Translations under genes and position numbers: made by a program
Notes under the pieces: model-generated
What the model was told of the DNA's origin: nothing
Databases searched by the model: none
The model's input: only the letters and a program-made list of their open reading frames with translations
Shown here: positions 8,378 to 17,219 of the stretch, in pieces
Numbering within the stretch: the stretch's first letter is position 1
Layout of the letters: the number at the start of each line of letters is the position of its first letter
Assembly: GCF_014174305.1 (NCBI RefSeq)
Contig: NZ_JABEQH010000002.1
Coordinates: 124,001-188,000 of the forward strand
DNA: 64,000 nucleotides
Direction: 5' to 3'
Source of the DNA: Gluconacetobacter johannae
GTDB taxonomy: Bacteria > Pseudomonadota > Alphaproteobacteria > Acetobacterales > Acetobacteraceae

Positions 8378-9058
8378 CTACTCCACCGCCGCGCGCAACC
8401 CCGCCCCCGCCGCCAGCGGGCACAGCGGCAGTGCGGCGGCGAGGAACGCGCCCAGCAGTTCCAGGTCCGGCTGCCAGGGCAGGCCGGTCTGCGCCGCGTC
8501 CAGCGCCGCGGCGCCGAAGATCAGGGCCGGGGTGGCCAGCGGCAGGACCAGCAGCGGCAGCAGCACCCCGCCGCGCCGCGCCCCCAGCACGACCGACGCC
8601 GCCATGCCGCCGATCAGCGACAGCACCAGCGTGCCCAGCAGCAGCCCGGCCAGCAGCACCGGCAGCACGGGCACGGGCAGTCCCAGCATGATCGCCAGCG
8701 GCCCCGCCGCGAACAGCAGCGGCAGGCCCGTGGTCAGCCAGTGCGCCGCCATCTTGGCCAGCGCCACCAGCGCGGGCGGCAGGCCGGTCAGCATCAACTG
8801 GTCCAGCGATCCGTCCTCCAGTTCCGATCCGAACAGGCGGTCCAGCGGCAGCAGGGCGGCCAGCAGGGCGCAGACCCAGACGATGCCCGGCGCCATCCGG
8901 CGCAGCAGGTCGGGCGACGGGCCGAGCGCCAGCGGAAACAGCGCGCCCGCCAGGACGAAGAACAGCACGGCGCCCAGCGTGTCCGCCCCGTGCCGGACGG
9001 CCAGCCGCAGGTCGCGGCCCACGACCGCCAGGATCAGGGCGGGGATCTGCGGGCTCAT
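8378..9058 (-). CDS. ccmB: Heme exporter membrane subunit CcmB
   Basis: CcmB is the six-pass membrane subunit of the CcmABCD complex, which releases holo-CcmE during cytochrome c maturation. The 226 residues show six hydrophobic helices. A cytoplasmic conserved stretch FGSELEDGSLDQLMLTGLPP lies after the second helix and HWLTTGLPLLF after it, both typical of the family. It overlaps the ccmA stop by 4 bases (ATGA), so the two are translationally coupled. The other ccm genes (C to H) are not in the window. Confidence 0.95.
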   Translation of the reverse strand: MSPQIPALILAVVGRDLRLAVRHGADTLGAVLFFVLAGALFPLALGPSPDLLRRMAPGIVWVCALLAALLPLDRLFGSELEDGSLDQLMLTGLPPALVALAKMAAHWLTTGLPLLFAAGPLAIMLGLPVPVLPVLLAGLLLGTLVLSLIGGMAASVVLGARRGGVLLPLLVLPLATPALIFGAAALDAAQTGLPWQPDLELLGAFLAAALPLCPLAAGAGLRAAVE

Positions 9059-9657
9059 GTCGCATCGTCCAGGCTTGTGCGCGCATCGTCGCGGGCCGCG
9101 TCGTTCGGATCGGGCAGGACCAGCGATTTCGGGTGCGCCAGCGGCAGAGGAACGTGGGTGGTTGCGATCACGATTCCGCCAGTGTCACGATGGGTGCGAA
9201 ACAGCCCCTCCAGCAGCCCGATCGCGCGGCTGTCCAGCCCCAGGCTGGGTTCGTCCAGCAGCCATAGCGGCGCCCGCGCCAGCATCACCCGCGCCAGCGC
9301 CGCGCGGCGTTTCTGCCCCGCCGACAGCATCCGGGCCGGCAGGTCGGCCAGTCCCGAAAGGTCCAGAGCCGCCATGGCCTCATCCGGATCGGACCCGGCC
9401 GCGCGGGCCGCCAGCAACAGGTTTTCCCGCAGGGTCAGCCCCGCCTTCAGCGCGTCCTGGTGGCCCAGGTAGGCGACGCGGCCGGCGTGGGCCGTGCGGT
9501 CGGCCAGGGCGTCGATCCCTGCCCACAGCACATGGCCGCCTTCCGGTTTACGCAGTCCTGCCAGGACGCGCAGCAAGGTCGATTTTCCGGCGCCGTTCGG
9601 CCCGGTCAGCAGCAGCGCGTCACCGGCGTCCAGCGCCAGCCCGACTCCGTCGAGCAC
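9055..9657 (-). CDS. ccmA: Heme exporter ATP-binding subunit CcmA (start uncertain)
   Basis: ATPase of the CcmABCD complex. Walker A is GPNGAGKST, the signature is LSAGQKRRAALARV, Walker B is LWLLDEPSLGLD, and the switch His is in ATTHVPL. The first canonical start in frame is the GTG at 9657. However, the frame upstream clearly encodes the missing first strand of the family (LLDVENISVFRGERLV), and no ATG, GTG or TTG occurs between it and the upstream in-frame stop. A GAGGAG ribosome site lies at 9745-9740, ahead of in-frame ATC codons (9738, 9732) and a CTG (9714). The real start is therefore probably a non-standard codon upstream of the coordinates given. Confidence 0.9.
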   Translation of the reverse strand: MLDGVGLALDAGDALLLTGPNGAGKSTLLRVLAGLRKPEGGHVLWAGIDALADRTAHAGRVAYLGHQDALKAGLTLRENLLLAARAAGSDPDEAMAALDLSGLADLPARMLSAGQKRRAALARVMLARAPLWLLDEPSLGLDSRAIGLLEGLFRTHRDTGGIVIATTHVPLPLAHPKSLVLPDPNDAARDDARTSLDDAT

Positions 9658-9815
9658 CAGCCGCTCCCCGCGGAAAACGGAGATATTTTCAACGTCCAGC
9701 AGCGGGCGGGCCAGGGGGGGAAAGGCAGAGATGACGATGCTCCTCGGATCGTTCGCGGCGGAACCGGTCCGGCGACGGAACGGGGTGTTCCCGCGTTCTT
9801 GTTACCGGGGCCAGC

Positions 9816-9843
9816 TTGTGTCGAAACCGGGTCCGGGTATGTT
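9816..9843 (+). promoter_or_regulatory. Probable aconitase promoter
   Basis: TTGTGT (9816-9821) and TATGTT (9838-9843) are separated by 16 bases, giving a leader of about 105 bases before the acnA ATG. The opposite strand of this 300-base gap carries the ccmA 5' region. Confidence 0.4.
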
Positions 9844-9957
9844 CTACCCCCGTTGGGAGATCAAGCCGGTTGTCCAGGTGGATCACACCGCCATCCGAAT
9901 GTGGATGTCGTGCTTCAATTTGGATAATCCGTTGCTGACGCCTCGGAGGAAAAACCA

Positions 9958-12651
9958 ATGAAGTCGGTTGGGCACGATTCACTTAAGACGGGCCGCGCGC
10001 TCGAAGTAGACGGCAAGACGTACCATTATTTCTCGATTCCCGAAGCGGAGAAGACGATCGGCGATGTCAGTCGTCTTCCGGTCAGCCTGAAGGTGCTGCT
10101 GGAAAACGTGCTGCGCTTCGAGGACGGGCGCTCGTACAGCGTCGATGACGCCAAGGCGATCGCCGCCTGGCTGCCGAAGGGTTGCAGCACGCAGGAGGTG
10201 CCGTTCAAGCCCGCGCGCATCCTGATGCAGGATTTCACCGGCGTTCCCGCCGTCGTCGATCTGGCGGCGATGCGCGACGGCATCCTGAAGCTGAAGGGCG
10301 ACCCGCAGAAGGTGAACCCGCTGGTTCCCGTCAACCTCGTCATCGACCATTCGGTGATGGTGGACGTCGCCGGCACGCCCGAGGCGCTGCAGAAGAACGT
10401 CACCATCGAGTTCGAGCGCAATGGCGAGCGGTACGCCTTCCTGCGCTGGGGCCAGGAAGCGTTCGAGAATTTCTCGGTCGTGCCGCCCGGAACCGGCATC
10501 TGTCACCAGGTGAACCTGGAATACATCGCCCAGGCGGTGTGGACCGCGCAGGTCGGCGGCAAGGACTACGCCTACCCCGACACCCTGTACGGCACCGACA
10601 GCCACACCACGATGGTGAACGGCATGGGCGTGCTGGGCTGGGGCGTGGGCGGCATCGAGGCCGAGGCTGCGATGCTGGGCCAGCCCATCGCGATGCTGAT
10701 CCCCGACGTCATCGGCTTCAAGCTGATCGGCAAGCTGCCCGAGGGCGCCACGGCGACCGACCTGGTGCTGACCGTCACGCAGATGCTGCGGAAGAAGGGC
10801 GTGGTCGGCAAGTTCGTCGAATTCTTCGGCCCGGCGCTCGATCACCTGCCGGTCGCCGACCGCGCGACGATCGCCAACATGGCCCCCGAATACGGCGCGA
10901 CTTGCGGCTTCTTCCCCGTCGACGACCTGACGCTGGAGTATCTGCGCCAGACCGGCCGTGACGAACATCGCATCAAGCTGACGGCCGAGTATCTGAAGGC
11001 CCAGGGCATGTTCCGCACCGCCGAGACGGCCGAGCCGGTGTTCACCGACACGCTGGAACTGGACCTGTCGACCGTCGTGCCGTCGCTGGCCGGCCCGAAG
11101 CGTCCGCAGGACCGCGTGCCGTTGAACAACGCCACCAGCGCCTTCGAGACCGAGCTGACGGGCAGCCTGGGCGTCCCCGCCGCCGACGCGCACAAGAAGG
11201 CCAAGGTGGCCGGCACCAATTACGAGATCGGCCACGGCGACGTGGTGATCGCGGCCATCACCTCGTGCACCAACACGTCCAACCCGGCGGTGCTGATCGC
11301 GGCCGGCCTGGTCGCGAAGAAGGCCCGTGCGCTGGGCCTGAAGCCGAAGCCGTGGGTGAAGACGTCGCTGGCGCCGGGTTCGCAGGTCGTGACCGACTAC
11401 CTGAACCGCGCCGGCCTGACGGAAGAACTCGACGCGATGGGCTTCAACACCGTCGGCTATGGCTGCACGACCTGCATCGGCAATTCCGGCCCGCTGGAAG
11501 ACCATATCGTCGATGCGATCGAGGGCAACAAGCTGGTGGCGGTGTCGGTCCTGTCCGGCAACCGCAACTTCGAGGGCCGCATCTCGCCCAACGTGCGCGC
11601 CAACTACCTGGCCAGCCCGCCGCTGGTGGTCGCGTACTCGCTGCTGGGCACGATGCGCGAGGACATCACCACCGTGTCGCTGGGCACCTCCAAGGACGGC
11701 AAGCCGGTGTACCTGAAGGACATCTGGCCCACGAACAAGGAGATCGCGGACCTGATCGGTTCCTCCATCACGCGTGAGGAATTCATCAACCGCTACAGCC
11801 AGATCAGCAAGGGCACCAAGGAATGGCAGGCCCTGAAGGTCGCGACCGGGTCCGAGACCTACAAGTGGGATCCGACCTCGACCTACGTGCAGGACCCGCC
11901 GTACTTCCAGGACATCACGCCGGAGCCAAAGCCGAAGGGCGACATCGTCGGCGCGCGCGTCCTGGCGCTGCTGGGTGACAACATCACCACCGACCACATC
12001 TCGCCGGCCGGCGCGATCAAGGAAAGCGCGCCCGCGGGCGTCTACCTGAAGGAACATCAGGTTTCCAAGGCGGACTTCAACTCCTACGGGTCGCGTCGCG
12101 GCAACGACCGCATCATGGTGCGCGGCACGTTCGCCAACATCCGCATCAAGAACGAGATGCTGCCGGGCACCGAAGGGGGCCTGTCCAAGCACTTCCCCGA
12201 CGGGAAGGAAGGCTCGATCTACGATGTGGCGATGGCGTACAAGCAGGAAGGCGTGCCGCTGATCGTCTTCGGCGGCAAGGAATACGGCATGGGGTCGTCG
12301 CGCGACTGGGCGGCGAAGGGCACCCTGCTGCTGGGCGTTCGCGCCGTGGTCGCCGAAAGCTTCGAGCGCATCCATCGCTCCAATCTGGTCGGCATGGGCG
12401 TCCTGCCCCTGCTGTTCAAGGACGGCATGACGCGCAAGACGCTGAACCTGAAGGGTGACGAAGTCATCGACATCAAGGGCCTGGACGCCATCACGCCCCG
12501 CATGACGCTGACGATGTCGATCACCCGCGCCGACGGCACGACGGAAGAGGTGCCGCTGCTCTGCCGCGTCGATACGCTGGACGAGGTCGAGTATTACCGG
12601 CATGGTGGCATCCTCCAGTACGTCTTGCGTGGGATGACCAAAGCTGCCTGA
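9958..12651 (+). CDS. acnA: Aconitate hydratase A
   Basis: Isomerises citrate to isocitrate in the TCA cycle. At 897 residues it is full-length for AcnA/IRP1-type aconitases. The [4Fe-4S] ligands are in SCTNTSN (one Cys) and YGCTTCIGNSG (two Cys). Substrate-binding motifs include TDSHTTMVNG and, in the swivel domain, GMGSSRDWAAKG. A strong ribosome site (GGAGGA) precedes the ATG, and a classic intrinsic terminator follows the gene, so acnA is a single-gene transcript. It diverges from ccmAB. Together with sdhCDAB in this window it indicates an operating oxidative TCA cycle. Confidence 0.98.
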   Translation: MKSVGHDSLKTGRALEVDGKTYHYFSIPEAEKTIGDVSRLPVSLKVLLENVLRFEDGRSYSVDDAKAIAAWLPKGCSTQEVPFKPARILMQDFTGVPAVVDLAAMRDGILKLKGDPQKVNPLVPVNLVIDHSVMVDVAGTPEALQKNVTIEFERNGERYAFLRWGQEAFENFSVVPPGTGICHQVNLEYIAQAVWTAQVGGKDYAYPDTLYGTDSHTTMVNGMGVLGWGVGGIEAEAAMLGQPIAMLIPDVIGFKLIGKLPEGATATDLVLTVTQMLRKKGVVGKFVEFFGPALDHLPVADRATIANMAPEYGATCGFFPVDDLTLEYLRQTGRDEHRIKLTAEYLKAQGMFRTAETAEPVFTDTLELDLSTVVPSLAGPKRPQDRVPLNNATSAFETELTGSLGVPAADAHKKAKVAGTNYEIGHGDVVIAAITSCTNTSNPAVLIAAGLVAKKARALGLKPKPWVKTSLAPGSQVVTDYLNRAGLTEELDAMGFNTVGYGCTTCIGNSGPLEDHIVDAIEGNKLVAVSVLSGNRNFEGRISPNVRANYLASPPLVVAYSLLGTMREDITTVSLGTSKDGKPVYLKDIWPTNKEIADLIGSSITREEFINRYSQISKGTKEWQALKVATGSETYKWDPTSTYVQDPPYFQDITPEPKPKGDIVGARVLALLGDNITTDHISPAGAIKESAPAGVYLKEHQVSKADFNSYGSRRGNDRIMVRGTFANIRIKNEMLPGTEGGLSKHFPDGKEGSIYDVAMAYKQEGVPLIVFGGKEYGMGSSRDWAAKGTLLLGVRAVVAESFERIHRSNLVGMGVLPLLFKDGMTRKTLNLKGDEVIDIKGLDAITPRMTLTMSITRADGTTEEVPLLCRVDTLDEVEYYRHGGILQYVLRGMTKAA

Positions 12652-12681
12652 GCCGCTTTTTTCTCTGTCTGACGATTACCG

Positions 12682-12715
12682 CGCCGGCCCGGATCATTCC
12701 GGGCCGGCGTTTTTT
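12682..12715 (+). terminator. Intrinsic terminator of acnA
   Basis: A 12-bp perfect GC-rich stem (CGCCGGCCCGGA / TCCGGGCCGGCG) with a TCAT loop is followed directly by six T residues (12710-12715). It ends only 12 bases before the next gene's start codon. Confidence 0.9.
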
Positions 12716-12727
12716 GCCGACCCCGTC

Positions 12728-13471
12728 GTGCGCGCCGAGCAGGTACGCAAGACCTTCGACGGGCACGAGGTGCTGCGCGGCATTTCGCTGTCGGTGACGC
12801 GCGGGGAACTGGTGTCGATCATCGGGCCTTCGGGCTGCGGGAAATCGACCTTCCTGCGCTGCCTCAATTTCCTTGAAATCCCCGACGGCGGCGCGGTCGC
12901 GATCGCCGACGTCGCCATCACCCGCGCCGGCGGCCGCTGGACCCGCGCGGACGAGGACGCGGCCCATCGCCTGCGCGCGCATGTCGGCATGGTGTTCCAG
13001 TCCTTCAACCTGTTTCCCCACCGCACCGTTCTGGACAACGTGATGCTGGCGCCCATGCGGGTGAAGCGCCTGCCCGCCGAGACGGCCCGGGCCGAGGCGC
13101 TGGCCCTGCTGGACAAGGTGGGCCTGTCGGCCATTGCCGCGCGCTATCCCGACACCCTGTCGGGTGGCCAGCAGCAGCGCGCCGCCATCGCCCGGGCGTT
13201 GGCGATGCGCCCGGACGTGATGCTGTACGACGAACCGACCTCGGCCCTCGATCCCGAACTGGCCGAGGAAGTCCTGTCCGTCATGCGGGCGCTGGACGAG
13301 GACGGCATGACCCAGATCGTGGTGACGCACGACATGCGCTTCGCCCGCGCGGCGTCGGACCGCGTCGTGTTCATGGAAGGCGGCGAGATCGTGGAGATCG
13401 ACGACCCCGACATCCTGTACGTATCGCCGCAGGATGTGCGAACCCGTCGCTTCCTGAGGTCCGTCCTGTGA
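12728..13471 (+). CDS. Polar amino-acid ABC transporter ATPase
   Basis: A 247-residue ATPase of the HisP/GlnQ family. It shows Walker A GPSGCGKST, Q-loop VFQSFNLFPH, signature LSGGQQQRAAIARA, Walker B VMLYDEPTSALD and the switch His in VVTHDM. It overlaps the next gene (binding protein-permease fusion) by 4 bases, so ATPase and membrane part are made together. The GTG start lies just after the acnA terminator with no clear ribosome site and no obvious promoter in the 12-base gap, so its promoter may overlap the terminator region. The substrate is probably an amino acid but not identifiable. Confidence 0.92.
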   Translation: MRAEQVRKTFDGHEVLRGISLSVTRGELVSIIGPSGCGKSTFLRCLNFLEIPDGGAVAIADVAITRAGGRWTRADEDAAHRLRAHVGMVFQSFNLFPHRTVLDNVMLAPMRVKRLPAETARAEALALLDKVGLSAIAARYPDTLSGGQQQRAAIARALAMRPDVMLYDEPTSALDPELAEEVLSVMRALDEDGMTQIVVTHDMRFARAASDRVVFMEGGEIVEIDDPDILYVSPQDVRTRRFLRSVL

Positions 13472-15105
13472 ATGTCGGCCTGAAGATGTGGTTTGCCGGC
13501 GATCCGACGCGTGTTTCCTGCGCTCCGGGCCTCACGGCCGACAAGGCCGCTCCGCCCCGGTGCCCGGCAAAGCGCGTCTTCGGGCCGAAATTTATGGTTT
13601 TCGCGTGCCTGATGGCCATCCTGCTGGTGACAGGGCTTGCGGGCGCCGCCCGCGCGGCCCCCCTGCGCTGGGCGTCGGATGCCGAGGCGAACGTGCCGTT
13701 CGTCTTCCACGATCCGGCCGATCAATCGCGCCTGATCGGATATGAATATGACATCGCCCAGGCCATCGCCCGCCGCCTGGGCCGGCCGACCCAGTTCGTG
13801 CAGAACGATTGGGACGGGCTGATCCCCGGCCTGCAGCGCGGGCTGTACGACATGGTGATCGACGGGATCGAGATCACGCCGGAGCATGAGCAGGGCGTCG
13901 CGTTCAGCCATCCCTATTACGTGACGTCGGAACGCATCACCGTCCGGCGCGACCAGCAGGGTCTGGACACACTGGCGGCGCTGCATGGCCATGTCGTCGG
14001 CACGCTGAAGGACACGACGGCCGAGAGGATGCTCCAGGCCGATCCCAGCATCCGCATCCGGTCGTACGAGGAGGAGACCAACGCCTATACCGACCTGAAG
14101 AACGGGCGGCTGGATGCCGTGCTGCTGGACGGCACCATCTCGCTCTATTACGGCGCGCCGGACCCGGAGCTGAAGCTGGTGGGCGGGCCGATCGGGCGCA
14201 TTTCCTACGGTATCGCCGTCGCCACCGGCAACACCGCCCTGCGCGACCAGGTGAACGGCGCGCTGGACGCGATGATGCGCGACGGCGAACTGCACCGGAT
14301 CCTGGCGCGGTGGAAGTTATGGACGCCCGAAATGGCGGAGCTGACGGGCGATCGGGGCGCCTCCGACATCGCCCCCGACGCCTGGCGGCATTACATGGAG
14401 GCCACGGCGCCGCGTGCGGGATGGCGGGCGCGGCTGGCGCGCTATGTCGGCTTCCTGCCGCTGCTGCTGCACGGGGCGGTCCTGACCCTGGTGGTGTCGG
14501 CCTGCGCGATGGTGGTGGCGGTGGCATTGGGGCTGGCGCTGGCATTGGCGCGGCGCTACGGGCCGCGCTGGCTGGCCATGCTTGCGACGCTGTATGTCGA
14601 AATCGTGCGCGGCACGCCGCTGCTGATCCAGATCCTGTTCATCTTCTACGCCCTGCCGGGCGTGGGGCTGCGCCTGTCGCCCTTCGTCGCCGGCGTGCTG
14701 GCGCTGGGCATGAACTATGCGGCGTACGAGGCCGAGAATTACCGCGCCGGCCTGCAATCCGTCGCGCGCGGGCAGATCGAGGCCGCGCTGGCCCTGAACA
14801 TGACGCACATGCAGGCCCTGCGCTTCGTCGTCGTGCCGCAGGCGGTGCGGATGGTCATCCCGATCATGACCAACGATTTCATTTCGCTGCTCAAGGATTC
14901 GTCGCTGGTCAGCGTCATCACCCTGACCGAACTCAGCCAGACCTATGTCCGGCTGTCCTCGACCTATTACGATTATTTCGGCACCGGCCTGCTGATCGGC
15001 GCGGCCTACCTGCTGCTGGGCCTGCCCTTCGTGCGCCTGGCGCGCATGGCCGAGGCCCGGTTCGTGACGGGACAGCGCCGCCCGGGCCATGGGGGGCACC
15101 CGTAA
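13468..15105 (+). CDS. Fused substrate-binding protein and permease of a polar amino-acid ABC transporter
   Basis: A 545-residue fusion. An N-terminal signal/anchor helix (about residues 43-62) is followed by a type-3 periplasmic binding domain (about 66-290; IGYEYDIAQAIARRLG, LIPGLQRGLYDMVIDG). After it comes a HisM/GlnP-type permease domain (about 320-535) with EIVRGTPLLIQILFI and the ATPase-contact EAA loop around YRAGLQSVARGQIEAALAL. The binding domain is thus tethered to the translocation channel, as in GlnPQ-type systems, instead of diffusing freely. The GTG start overlaps the ATPase gene; about 42 extra residues precede the signal helix and may be an over-long N-terminus, in which case the ATG at 13594 is an alternative. 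Confidence 0.9.
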   Translation: MNVGLKMWFAGDPTRVSCAPGLTADKAAPPRCPAKRVFGPKFMVFACLMAILLVTGLAGAARAAPLRWASDAEANVPFVFHDPADQSRLIGYEYDIAQAIARRLGRPTQFVQNDWDGLIPGLQRGLYDMVIDGIEITPEHEQGVAFSHPYYVTSERITVRRDQQGLDTLAALHGHVVGTLKDTTAERMLQADPSIRIRSYEEETNAYTDLKNGRLDAVLLDGTISLYYGAPDPELKLVGGPIGRISYGIAVATGNTALRDQVNGALDAMMRDGELHRILARWKLWTPEMAELTGDRGASDIAPDAWRHYMEATAPRAGWRARLARYVGFLPLLLHGAVLTLVVSACAMVVAVALGLALALARRYGPRWLAMLATLYVEIVRGTPLLIQILFIFYALPGVGLRLSPFVAGVLALGMNYAAYEAENYRAGLQSVARGQIEAALALNMTHMQALRFVVVPQAVRMVIPIMTNDFISLLKDSSLVSVITLTELSQTYVRLSSTYYDYFGTGLLIGAAYLLLGLPFVRLARMAEARFVTGQRRPGHGGHP

Positions 15106-15157
15106 TCATCCGGGCCGGCGGCGCGTGGCGAATGCGTCTGGCACATGTCGGCGCTGT

Positions 15158-15179
15158 TTTATGCTACATTGTGCATAAA
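15158..15179 (+). promoter_or_regulatory. Perfect dyad operator upstream of the LysR gene
   Basis: TTTATGC (15158-15164) and GCATAAA (15173-15179) form a perfect inverted repeat around an 8-base AT-rich centre, 50 bases before the regulator's ATG. It has the shape of a LysR-type T-N11-A site and suits autoregulation; no promoter hexamers are clear. Confidence 0.5.
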
Positions 15180-15228
15180 TGACCCAAAGTTTAGAACGGC
15201 GTTCAGTGAAATACTGAAAATCGGTGCC

Positions 15229-16122
15229 ATGGACCTGCTTTCTGCCCTCCACAGTTTCGTCCGCGTTGCGGCGACGGGCTCATTTTCGGCGGTCTCCCGT
15301 GAAACCGGGGCCAGCCAGCCGACGATTTCCCGGCACATCGCGTTGCTCGAGACCCATTACGGCGCGACCCTGTTCGCCCGGACCACCCGCAGCCTGATGA
15401 TGACCGAGGACGGGCGCAGCCTGCTGCCCCACGCCTACGAAGTCCTGGAAATCCTGGAAACCGCCGAAACCGCGCTGGGCCGCCGGCGGGCGTCGGTCTC
15501 GGGCCTGGTGCGGTTGGGCGTGACCACGGCGTTCGGCCTGTACATGACGGGCCGGCTGGGCGAACTGCTGGACAAGCATCCGGACCTGTCGGTCGAACTC
15601 ATCATGCGCGACGGCTTCGGCGATCTGGTCGAGGAAGGGCTGGACCTGGCGGTACGCGTCGGCGAAATTGCCGAAGGGTCGCTGATCGCCCGCCGTCTGG
15701 GCACGGTCAAGCGCATCGCGGTGGCGTCGGGCGACTACCTGGCGCGGCGCGGCACGCCGGACCATCCGCGCGACCTGCTGGCCCATCCCTGCATCGCCTA
15801 TACCTATGGCGGCACCCGGCACGACTGGCATTTCGAAGGCAATAACGAGGAAAGCGTGGTCGCCGCCAGCGGCCCCTTCCGCGCCAACAGCAGCGAGGCG
15901 GTGCTACAGGCCGTGGTCGCCGGCCTGGGAATCGGCCTGCTTCCGTCCTTCCAGGTGCACGAGGAAATCGCGGCCGGCCATCTGGTGCATCTGTTCCCCG
16001 AATGGTCGGTCCCCGACCTGCCTTTCTACGCCGTGCATACCGGTCCCCGCACCCTGCCGTTGCGTACCCGCACCGTGCTGGATTTCCTGATCGATATTTC
16101 GGACGTCCTGCGCCAGGCGTAA
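15229..16122 (+). CDS. LysR-family transcriptional regulator
   Basis: A 297-residue regulator. The N-terminal winged HTH covers residues 1-60 (SFVRVAATGSFSAVSRETG, then ASQPTISRHIALLE), and the C-terminal effector-binding domain has the subgroup pattern seen in CrgA/DsdC-like members (GLVRLGVTTAFG, GFGDLVEEGLDLAVRVG). ATG 15229 is chosen because it begins directly at the HTH; sequence upstream to 15145 overlaps a palindromic operator. It follows the amino-acid ABC transporter on the same strand after 123 bases and might control it or itself. The effector is unknown. Confidence 0.9.
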   Translation: MDLLSALHSFVRVAATGSFSAVSRETGASQPTISRHIALLETHYGATLFARTTRSLMMTEDGRSLLPHAYEVLEILETAETALGRRRASVSGLVRLGVTTAFGLYMTGRLGELLDKHPDLSVELIMRDGFGDLVEEGLDLAVRVGEIAEGSLIARRLGTVKRIAVASGDYLARRGTPDHPRDLLAHPCIAYTYGGTRHDWHFEGNNEESVVAASGPFRANSSEAVLQAVVAGLGIGLLPSFQVHEEIAAGHLVHLFPEWSVPDLPFYAVHTGPRTLPLRTRTVLDFLIDISDVLRQA

Positions 16123-16124
16123 GG

Positions 16125-16155
16125 AAGGACGGGCTCTCCCCGAACCCGACCTTCT
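16125..16155. repeat. Dispersed repeat, copy F (short)
   Basis: GGAAGGACGGGCTCTCCCCG followed by AACCCGAC matches the head of the repeats at 25352 and 48875 with a few changes. It lies in the 47-base gap between two converging genes. Confidence 0.4.
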
Positions 16156-16169
16156 GCCCCGGGCAGCCG

Positions 16170-17183
16170 TCAGTCCGCGGCCATGACCGACGCCGGGTCG
16201 CGTGCGGCGCGTGCCAGCTCCGGCGCTCCGGCCGACAGGGTGCCGTGGAAGCCCCGGCGCAGCATCGTCGTCCAGCCGTCCATCCAGTCATTGGCCTGGC
16301 GCACGAAACGTTCGGCGCCGGGATTCTGTGGCAGAAGCTGCTTCATCCACTGGTCGGGCGGGGCCGGCAGGGTCATGGTGCCCTTGCGCGCGGGGCTCAG
16401 CAGGATGGTCACGTTCTCGATATTCGCGCCGTGGTCGGCGGCGATTTCGGCATAATCCCAGGTTGCGACCAGCATGACGTAGGGAATCGGGAAGCCCAGC
16501 ACGTGCAGGCGGTTGAAGGCGGTCTGGATATCGATGCTGTCGCTCAGCGGCTGTCCCTCGATCTGGACATGGCCGGTAAACCAGCATTCCATCACCTTGG
16601 GGTCGGTCGTAATGACGCGCGACAGGTAGTTCCGGTCGTCGTGGCAGCCATTGTTCATGGCGTCGACGGTCGAAAGCGGCAGGGACTGCGTGCTGCCGCG
16701 CGCGATGATGACGCCGGTGACGACGCCGCCTTCGGCCCGTACCAGGACGTTGCTCAGCAATTCGCCGTGCGGGCCGCTTTGCGTCGTCAGCACCGGATGC
16801 CAGATCCCTGCCGGCAGCGGCAGGATGCGCCCCGCAAAGGGAATCGCCCCCGACAGGTCCGACGTGATCGGCGGGGCCGCGACCTGCGTGCCCCCCGGCC
16901 CGCCCGCCGCCGGCGCCCCGGCCCCGTCGGCCGACTGGCCCGGCGGTGCGTCCGGCGGCGCATCGGGCGCGGGCGCGGGGGCGGCGTCGGGCGCCGGCGC
17001 GGGTGGGGGCGTGCTGCGGCCCAGCGTCCGGTTGATCCGGTCGATGACGGGTTGCAGCGCCGGAATCGCCCGCGTCAGGTACGCCGGCGGATACAGCAGC
17101 GTCAGCGCCGTGAAGATCAGGATGGAAAACAGGCACGTGCGCCACAACGGCGCACGGTGCCACAGGCGGGAGGCAGCGGACAT
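16170..17183 (-). CDS. Uncharacterised single-pass envelope protein (third gene of the AAA+ operon)
   Basis: A 337-residue protein with no recognised family. Visible parts are one N-terminal membrane helix (about residues 15-36), a Pro/Ala/Gly-rich linker (about 57-100), and a compact domain of about 230 residues predicted to lie in the periplasm. That domain holds two cysteines close enough to pair (in NNGCHDDRN and MECWF). A Trp-rich tail (DQWMKQLL, NDWMDGWTTML) follows. It starts 36 bases after the AAA+ ATPase gene on the same strand, so the two are almost certainly co-transcribed. The topology, with the bulk outside and ATPase inside, suggests a client or adaptor of the ATPase. The function is unknown. 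Confidence 0.75.
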   Translation of the reverse strand: MSAASRLWHRAPLWRTCLFSILIFTALTLLYPPAYLTRAIPALQPVIDRINRTLGRSTPPPAPAPDAAPAPAPDAPPDAPPGQSADGAGAPAAGGPGGTQVAAPPITSDLSGAIPFAGRILPLPAGIWHPVLTTQSGPHGELLSNVLVRAEGGVVTGVIIARGSTQSLPLSTVDAMNNGCHDDRNYLSRVITTDPKVMECWFTGHVQIEGQPLSDSIDIQTAFNRLHVLGFPIPYVMLVATWDYAEIAADHGANIENVTILLSPARKGTMTLPAPPDQWMKQLLPQNPGAERFVRQANDWMDGWTTMLRRGFHGTLSAGAPELARAARDPASVMAAD

Positions 17184-17219
17184 TCAGACGAACCGGGACA
17201 AGGGAATGGGGGGGACGGA

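Noticed and set aside
9979-12603. Very long open frame antisense to acnA (874 codons)
   Set aside because: It mirrors acnA codon by codon, is rich in His, Arg and Asp as antisense GC-rich frames are, and has no family motif. Aconitase on the plus strand explains the region.
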